From assembly GCA_947495795.1 (NCBI GenBank), contig CANMAI010000007.1:62001-126000 (forward strand): a DNA stretch of 64,000 nt. The letters are read 5' to 3'. This DNA comes from an uncultured Paracoccaceae bacterium (lineage in GTDB: Bacteria > Pseudomonadota > Alphaproteobacteria > Rhodobacterales > Rhodobacteraceae). Position numbers and translations under genes: made by a program. Positions 59,183-64,000 of this stretch are shown here, piece after piece. The notes under the pieces are model-generated. The model made no database searches and was not told the DNA's origin. It worked only from the letters and a program-made list of their open reading frames with translations. Position 1 is the first letter of the stretch. Each line of letters begins with the position of its first letter.

Positions 59183-59297
59183 TCAGTTTGTTCCTGAGAA
59201 CTGGAGCTTGCGGAGTGCTTTCGCCTCGATCCGGCGAATGCGTTCACGGGTGATACGGTATTGCTCCATGGCGGCTTCCGAGCAGTTGTGTTGAAAA
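59183..59297 (-). pseudogene. Sigma-70 region 4.2-like fragment next to rpoD
   Basis: On the minus strand this reads QHNCSEAAMEQYRITRERIR then [16 protein letters not shown] and stop. It matches [30 protein letters not shown] at the RpoD C-terminus (seen at 59470-59560), keeping the recognition helix. There is no clear start and no other sigma region upstream. It is most likely a partial duplication of the rpoD 3' end that has diverged. A small stand-alone DNA-binding protein read from an upstream alternative start is possible. The rest of 59077-59459 shows no gene. Confidence 0.6.
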
Positions 59298-59459
59298 CTT
59301 GCATCCCGTGGCCGCACTGTTCTTGTCTGACTGGCGGAAATCTGCGGTCTTCTCGCCGCTTCCGAAATGAAATTCCAAAGCGCTGAGGCTGCCACATTGA
59401 AAACCAAACCTCGCCGACAAATACGGCGGGCCGCTTCTCGGCTTTGCGTCCCGTCCAAT

Positions 59460-61484
59460 TTATTGATCCAGGAAACTCCGCAGCTTTCGGCTGCGGCTTG
59501 GATGCTTGAGCTTGCGAAGGGCCTTGGCTTCGATCTGGCGGATGCGTTCGCGGGTGACCGAAAACTGCTGGCCAACCTCTTCGAGTGTGTGGTCGGTGTT
59601 CATGCCGATGCCGAAGCGCATGCGGAGGACGCGTTCTTCGCGGGGCGTGAGGCTTGCGAGGACGCGGGTTGTGGTTTCCTTCAGGTTGCCCTGGATCGCT
59701 GAATCGAGCGGCAAGACGGCGTTCTTGTCCTCGATGAAATCGCCGAGCTGGCTGTCTTCCTCGTCGCCGATGGGCGTTTCCAGGCTGATTGGCTCCTTGG
59801 CGATTTTCATCACCTTGCGGACCTTTTCCAGTGGCATCTGGAGCTTTTCGGCCAGTTCTTCCGGTGTCGGCTCTCGTCCAATTTCGTGCAGCATCTGGCG
59901 GCCTGTGCGCACGAGCTTGTTGATCGTCTCGATCATGTGGACAGGGATCCGGATCGTGCGGGCCTGATCGGCGATGGAGCGGGTGATGGCCTGACGGATC
60001 CACCAGGTGGCGTAGGTGGAGAATTTGTAGCCGCGGCGGTATTCGAACTTATCGACCGCCTTCATCAGGCCGATATTGCCTTCCTGGATGAGATCGAGGA
60101 ACTGGAGGCCGCGGTTGGTGTACTTCTTGGCGATGGAGATCACGAGGCGGAGATTGGCCTCTACCATCTCTTTCTTGGCGAGGCGGGCTTCCTTTTCGCC
60201 CTTTTGCACCTGGTTCACAATGCGGCGGAACTCGGAGATATCGACGCCGACATATTGGCCGACCTCGGCCATCTCGGCGCGCAGATCCTCTACCTGTGGG
60301 CGGAACTTCTCTGTAAGAATATCCCAGCCACGACCGGCATTGGTGGCGATCCGCTCGACCCAGCCAGGATCAAGCTCCGCGCCCTTGTATTCGTCGATAA
60401 ACTCGCGGCGGTTGATGCGGGCGCTATCGGCCAGTTTCACCATTGCGCCATCGAGGCTCATGATCTTGCGGTTGATGCCGTAGAGCTGATCGACGAGGGC
60501 TTCGATACGGTTGTTATGGAGGTGAAGGGAGTTCACTTCCTGCACGATCTCGGAGCGGAGTCGCTGGTAATCCAGTTCCTGATTGGAGGTGAAGCTTTCA
60601 TCCTCGTTGAGGGCGGCGGACATGCGGCTATCCTGCATGGCGGCGAGATTGGCGTAATCTTCGGCGATACGGTCCAGTGTTTCGAGAACCTGCGGCTTGA
60701 GGCTGGCCTCCATCGCGGCGAGGGAAAGATTGGCCTGTTCGTCCTCGTCATCCTCATCATCATCGGTGGTTGTGGCTTGGCCTTCAGTCTCACCCTCTTC
60801 GCCCTCTGCCTTTGCTTCCGGTGCCACCGGGGCTTCTGCGGCAGACTGAGGGGCGGTGGCATCCGCGGCTGGCATTACGGATTCGTCTTCGTCTTCCTCG
60901 TCCATCGAGGCGCCGAAGGTCGTTTCCAGATCGATCACATCGCGGAGCATGATCTCTTCGTCGAGAAGCTCGTCGCGCCAGATGGTGATGGCCTGAAATG
61001 TGAGCGGGCTTTCGCAGAGGCCCGAGATCATGGTGTTGCGCCCGGCCTCGATGCGCTTGGCGATGGCGATCTCGCCTTCGCGGGAGAGAAGTTCTACCGA
61101 GCCCATCTCGCGCAGGTACATGCGCACAGGGTCGTCCGTGCGGTCCAGCGTTTCGTTGGAGGCGGTGGTGGTGGCCAGTTCGCGGGACTTGGAGGTGCCT
61201 TCGACGAGTTCGGTGGAGGTGATGGGCTGCGCGTCCTCGTCGGCCTCTTCGGCCTCGATCACGTTGATGCCCATCTCGGAGAGCATCGCCATGACGTCCT
61301 CGATCTGCTCGGAGGAGACCTGTTCGGCCGGCATCACTTCGTTCAGTTCATCATACGTAACGTAGCCACGCACCTTGGCCTGGGCGATCATCTTCTTGAC
61401 AGCGGCCTGGCTCATATCGAGCATGTGGCCCGCGCCTTCGTCCTTGTCGTCCGTCTTGACTTGATCGTTGTCTTTGGCGGCCAT
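59460..61484 (-). CDS. rpoD: RNA polymerase primary sigma factor RpoD
   Basis: This housekeeping sigma-70 factor directs RNA polymerase to most promoters. The 674-residue product starts [19 protein letters not shown] at ATG 61484 (ATG 61496 is also in frame). Region 1.1 covers about 25-80. Region 1.2 has [21 protein letters not shown] long acidic non-conserved insert ([20 protein letters not shown]) follows. Region 2 has [20 protein letters not shown] and [20 protein letters not shown]. Region 3 has [20 protein letters not shown], and region 4.2 has [20 protein letters not shown]. It follows dnaG in the dnaG-rpoD pair. Confidence 0.97.
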   Translation of the reverse strand: MAAKDNDQVKTDDKDEGAGHMLDMSQAAVKKMIAQAKVRGYVTYDELNEVMPAEQVSSEQIEDVMAMLSEMGINVIEAEEADEDAQPITSTELVEGTSKSRELATTTASNETLDRTDDPVRMYLREMGSVELLSREGEIAIAKRIEAGRNTMISGLCESPLTFQAITIWRDELLDEEIMLRDVIDLETTFGASMDEEDEDESVMPAADATAPQSAAEAPVAPEAKAEGEEGETEGQATTTDDDEDDEDEQANLSLAAMEASLKPQVLETLDRIAEDYANLAAMQDSRMSAALNEDESFTSNQELDYQRLRSEIVQEVNSLHLHNNRIEALVDQLYGINRKIMSLDGAMVKLADSARINRREFIDEYKGAELDPGWVERIATNAGRGWDILTEKFRPQVEDLRAEMAEVGQYVGVDISEFRRIVNQVQKGEKEARLAKKEMVEANLRLVISIAKKYTNRGLQFLDLIQEGNIGLMKAVDKFEYRRGYKFSTYATWWIRQAITRSIADQARTIRIPVHMIETINKLVRTGRQMLHEIGREPTPEELAEKLQMPLEKVRKVMKIAKEPISLETPIGDEEDSQLGDFIEDKNAVLPLDSAIQGNLKETTTRVLASLTPREERVLRMRFGIGMNTDHTLEEVGQQFSVTRERIRQIEAKALRKLKHPSRSRKLRSFLDQ

Positions 61485-61618
61485 GTGATGCTCCAAGCTG
61501 TCTGCTTCAGCCCCGGGGGAGGCCTTTTACAGGTGATCTCGAATTTCTAGTACGAATCAGTGATTCGCAATGTGATTCTCGAAAGATGGTTTTCGTGTGT
61601 GTTCTCTTAACAGTGATT

Positions 61619-63556
61619 CTATTTACGTTGCTTTAACCAAACCTTCTTATCGATGAAGGCTTGCAGCTGCGCTTTCAGATCGTCCGTCTCTTCTCCCTCG
61701 GTCGCAGAGCCGCTGAGCGGCTCCCGATCCACTTTTTCCCGCGCGGCACCTGCCTGTTGCAGACGCCATGTGAGGCCTTCATCGGCCACACCGGTTACTT
61801 CCTCCTCCGCATCCTTCACCTCTGCCGCATGGCCCAGATGGGCCCGGTGGCGGGCGATGGCCTCTTGAAGGGCCTGATGCGCATCCTCCGCTGGCGCGGA
61901 GGGGTGTATTTTTCGTGTCAGGCGCACCTGTGCGACATGCCCGAGCTTGCTTTCGACATCATAGCCAAGCCGGGCGCTCAGCGCCTGTGGGAGGTCAGTT
62001 AGGGTGTTGGACGCCACATGCAAGAGCGCGCGGCGGATCTCTTCGAGATCAGGGCAAATGAAGGACATGCCTTCCAGCGTTTCCTCGAAGGTTTCGGTAA
62101 GGTGCGGGTGGTTGAGGCAGGTGGCAAGGATGAGGCTTTCGCGCACGCGCGCCTCCGTTTCCGCACCGGCACTGCGCTGGCCGAGAAGGGAGGAGCGGGT
62201 GGCGGGCGATGGGCCTTCCGGCGCGCGGTTCTTGCCCCAGGGCTGGCCCTTGCCCTGCTTTGCGGGGCGGTTGGGGCGGAAAAGCTCTGAGCGGAGATCG
62301 CGGATTGCGGCCTCGTAGTGGTGGCGGAGGTTCTGATCCGGGATTTTGGAGAGGGCCGTGCGGAGGGATGCATCGAGGGCGGCGCGACGCTCTGGGCTGT
62401 CAAAGCTGCGGCCTTCGGTTTCCTTTTGCCAGAGAAGCTTCACCATCGGTTGGGCATCCGCCAGCAGCGCCTGCATCGCCTTGGCCCCCTGAGATTTGAT
62501 CAGATCATCCGGATCGAGGCCCTCTGGAAGAAGGCCGAAGCGGAGCGACTTGCCCGGGGACAGTAGCGGCAGCGCGAGATCGACGAGGCGCATTGCGGCG
62601 CGAAGGCCCGCCTTGTCTCCATCAAGCGCGATCACCGGTTCATCGGCGATGCGCCACATGAGGGCGAGCTGATCTTCGGTGATGGCGGTGCCGAGGGGGG
62701 CGATGGCGTGATGAAAGCCCGCCTGCGAGAGGGCGATCACATCCATATACCCCTCCGCCACGATCAGCCCGCCGGCTTTGCCTGAGGCTTCACGGGCTGG
62801 CGCGTGATTGTAGAGGGAGCGGCCCTTATCGAAGAGGGGCGTTTCCGGAGAGTTGAGGTATTTTGCGCGCGCGTTCGGATCCATCGCACGGCCACCGAAG
62901 GCGATGGCGCGGCCTTGCGCGTTTCGGATGGGGAACATGATGCGATCGCGGAACCGGTCATAGGGCTGGCCGCCATCATCGGGCGTGGCGCAGAGGCCCG
63001 CCTTGTCCATATCCTCCGGGCTGATGCCCTTGGATTTGAGGTGCTCAAAGAGGGCGGCGCGGCTGTTGGGCGCGAAGCCAAGCTCGAACCGCTCGCGCGT
63101 TTCCGCCTTCAGGCCGCGCTTGTCGAGATAGGCGCGAGCGGGTTCTGCCGCGCCGGTGTTGAGCTGGAGGCGGTAGAACTGCACCGCCTGCTCCATGATC
63201 TCCGTCAGGCCCTTGCGCTGATCGGCCTTCGCTGCTGCCTCGGGATCGCGGGCGGGCATCTGCATACCGGCTTCGCGGGCGAGGATTTCGACCGCCTCCA
63301 TGAACTGGACGTTCTCGGTTTCCCGAATGAAGGAGAGTGCGTCGCCTTTGGCGTGGCAGCCGAAGCAATAGTAGAAGCCCTTCTTGTCCTCCACATGGAA
63401 GGAGGCGGTCTTTTCGGTGTGGAAGGGGCAGGGCGCCCAGTAGTCGCCTTTGCCGGGATTGGATTTCTTTGCATCCCACGTGACCTTCCGCCCCACGACC
63501 TGTGCGATCGAGGTGCGCGTGCGAAGATCGTCAAGGAAACCGGGCGGGAGACTCAT
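61619..63556 (-). CDS. dnaG: DNA primase DnaG
   Basis: DnaG makes RNA primers at the replication fork. The 645-residue product starts MSLPPGFLDDLRTRTSIAQV at ATG 63556; the longer frame to 63793 is not homologous. The zinc-binding domain is CPFHTEKTASFHVEDKKGF with YYCFGCHAKGD. The RNA polymerase core has FRDRIMFPIRNAQGRAIAFG, the TOPRIM motif LIVAEGYMDVIALSQAG, and the metal-binding VIALDGDKAGLRAA. The C-terminal helicase-binding region is present but divergent. It lies 134 bp upstream of rpoD, the conserved order. Confidence 0.96.
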   Translation of the reverse strand: MSLPPGFLDDLRTRTSIAQVVGRKVTWDAKKSNPGKGDYWAPCPFHTEKTASFHVEDKKGFYYCFGCHAKGDALSFIRETENVQFMEAVEILAREAGMQMPARDPEAAAKADQRKGLTEIMEQAVQFYRLQLNTGAAEPARAYLDKRGLKAETRERFELGFAPNSRAALFEHLKSKGISPEDMDKAGLCATPDDGGQPYDRFRDRIMFPIRNAQGRAIAFGGRAMDPNARAKYLNSPETPLFDKGRSLYNHAPAREASGKAGGLIVAEGYMDVIALSQAGFHHAIAPLGTAITEDQLALMWRIADEPVIALDGDKAGLRAAMRLVDLALPLLSPGKSLRFGLLPEGLDPDDLIKSQGAKAMQALLADAQPMVKLLWQKETEGRSFDSPERRAALDASLRTALSKIPDQNLRHHYEAAIRDLRSELFRPNRPAKQGKGQPWGKNRAPEGPSPATRSSLLGQRSAGAETEARVRESLILATCLNHPHLTETFEETLEGMSFICPDLEEIRRALLHVASNTLTDLPQALSARLGYDVESKLGHVAQVRLTRKIHPSAPAEDAHQALQEAIARHRAHLGHAAEVKDAEEEVTGVADEGLTWRLQQAGAAREKVDREPLSGSATEGEETDDLKAQLQAFIDKKVWLKQRK

Positions 63557-63778
63557 GGAGCAGAGTATCGAGTGCCGGGCGGTCAGCCGCAAGGGCCCGT
63601 CGACGAGCCGATTTCCGCCCGGATTATGGATGAGACAGGCGCAAAACCGCCGGAAGCCTGACGGACAGGCGGAAAATAGATTAACACTTTCTGAATATGT
63701 CGTGAAGCGGCGGTTCCTGATCTTCCTTTGCGCTTGTCCGTGCCCAGTTAACTGGTATTGCGACCCTGTCAGACCTCT

Positions 63779-64000
63779 ATGAGAGATGTTCAAATGCCCT
63801 ATTTCCGCAAGGTTTTGAGCCCCGGTTCGGCACGCCTGTATTCCGGCTGGAAGGTTGAACGTGACATCATGGTCACCAACCGTTCACGGATCTCGTTGCT
63901 CATGTCCAATCGTGTCGCGGGACGACGGATGGTGCTCAAGCGTTATACAACCGCTGAACATTCCGCGGAGCGGGAATTTATCATGCTTCAGCGGATCTGG
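63779..64000 (+). CDS. N-terminal part of a kinase-like protein, cut by window
   Basis: The open frame from ATG 63779 (or ATG 63794, MPYFRKVLSPGSARLYSGWK) runs off the window after 74 codons. The visible part has VERDIMVTNRSRISLLMSNR, then RRMVLKRYTTAEHSAEREFI and MLQRIW. The pattern of a strand followed by VLKRY and a helix with EREF could be the Lys and Glu of a protein-kinase or APH-like N-lobe. This is a weak call on a fragment. It is divergent from dnaG across about 220 bp. Confidence 0.5.
   Translation, partial: MRDVQMPYFRKVLSPGSARLYSGWKVERDIMVTNRSRISLLMSNRVAGRRMVLKRYTTAEHSAEREFIMLQRIW

Noticed and set aside
59886-61550. 554-codon open frame on the plus strand
   Set aside because: It is antisense to rpoD and reflects the GC-rich codon pattern of that gene, with no recognisable protein.

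Overview
The window looks like chromosomal DNA of an alphaproteobacterium, most likely Rhodobacterales (Roseobacter/Rhodobacter group). This rests on GC-rich coding sequence, the alphaproteobacterial forms of RpoD, DnaG, ParC and GreA, the nrdR-ribD-ribE-ribB-ribH-nusB order, tightly coupled ATGA/TGATG overlaps, and a Hint-domain protein type common in that group. No tRNA, rRNA, CRISPR array, transposase or integrase was recognised.

Layout. 1-4.6 kb: a nu-class glutathione transferase, mscL, alanine dehydrogenase divergent from an Lrp-type regulator, and azlCD. 4.6-12.2 kb: a molybdenum-cofactor/formate-dehydrogenase maturation locus (fdhD, mobA, mobB) that is interrupted twice. Five tandem YcxB-like membrane paralogues lie between fdhD and mobA. 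An AT-rich island with candidate toxin/immunity genes lies between mobA and mobB, flanked by decayed copies of a small cysteine-rich gene. 12.3-15.7 kb: an MFS exporter, an SDR protein lacking its catalytic Tyr/Lys, and a class-V PLP enzyme. 15.7-18.7 kb: a vgrG-PAAR pair with a broken downstream gene. 19-21 kb: a small-molecule kinase and a three-gene operon of small membrane proteins. 21.2-25.3 kb: a HAD phosphatase, two tandem Hint-domain genes created by a 1.43-kb duplication, and a membrane-anchored coiled-coil protein. 25.3-28.2 kb: greA and a TPR protein carrying 150-bp repeats.

28.8-36.7 kb holds a compact eight-gene operon divergent from a RidA-family gene: an NMT1/THI5-type ABC importer, a cytosine-deaminase-like amidohydrolase, an FAD-linked oxidase, two quinone-reductase-like flavoproteins and a creatininase-family amidohydrolase. 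I infer uptake and breakdown of a nitrogen heterocycle, possibly a pyrimidine. 36.9-41 kb: an SDR, a DUF6428-like gene divergent from an ArsR regulator, and parC. 41-48 kb: a seven-gene MoxR/DUF58/DUF4129/DUF4350/SpoIIM/RDD membrane cluster. 48-57 kb: nusB and the riboflavin genes, split by three capsule-export genes (kpsS, a Wza-like lipoprotein, kpsC) on the opposite strand. 57-64 kb: nrdR, dodecin, yjbQ, a macro-domain protein, a sigma region 4.2-like fragment, rpoD, dnaG, and the start of a kinase-like gene.

Two dispersed intergenic repeat families were found. One is an iterated 11-bp motif around CCAAACCCATA at four sites. The other is a GTAGGGTGGG hairpin at two sites. All functional calls come from reading sequence and motifs, with no database search; starts were chosen by codon, Shine-Dalgarno spacing and overlap with the preceding gene.
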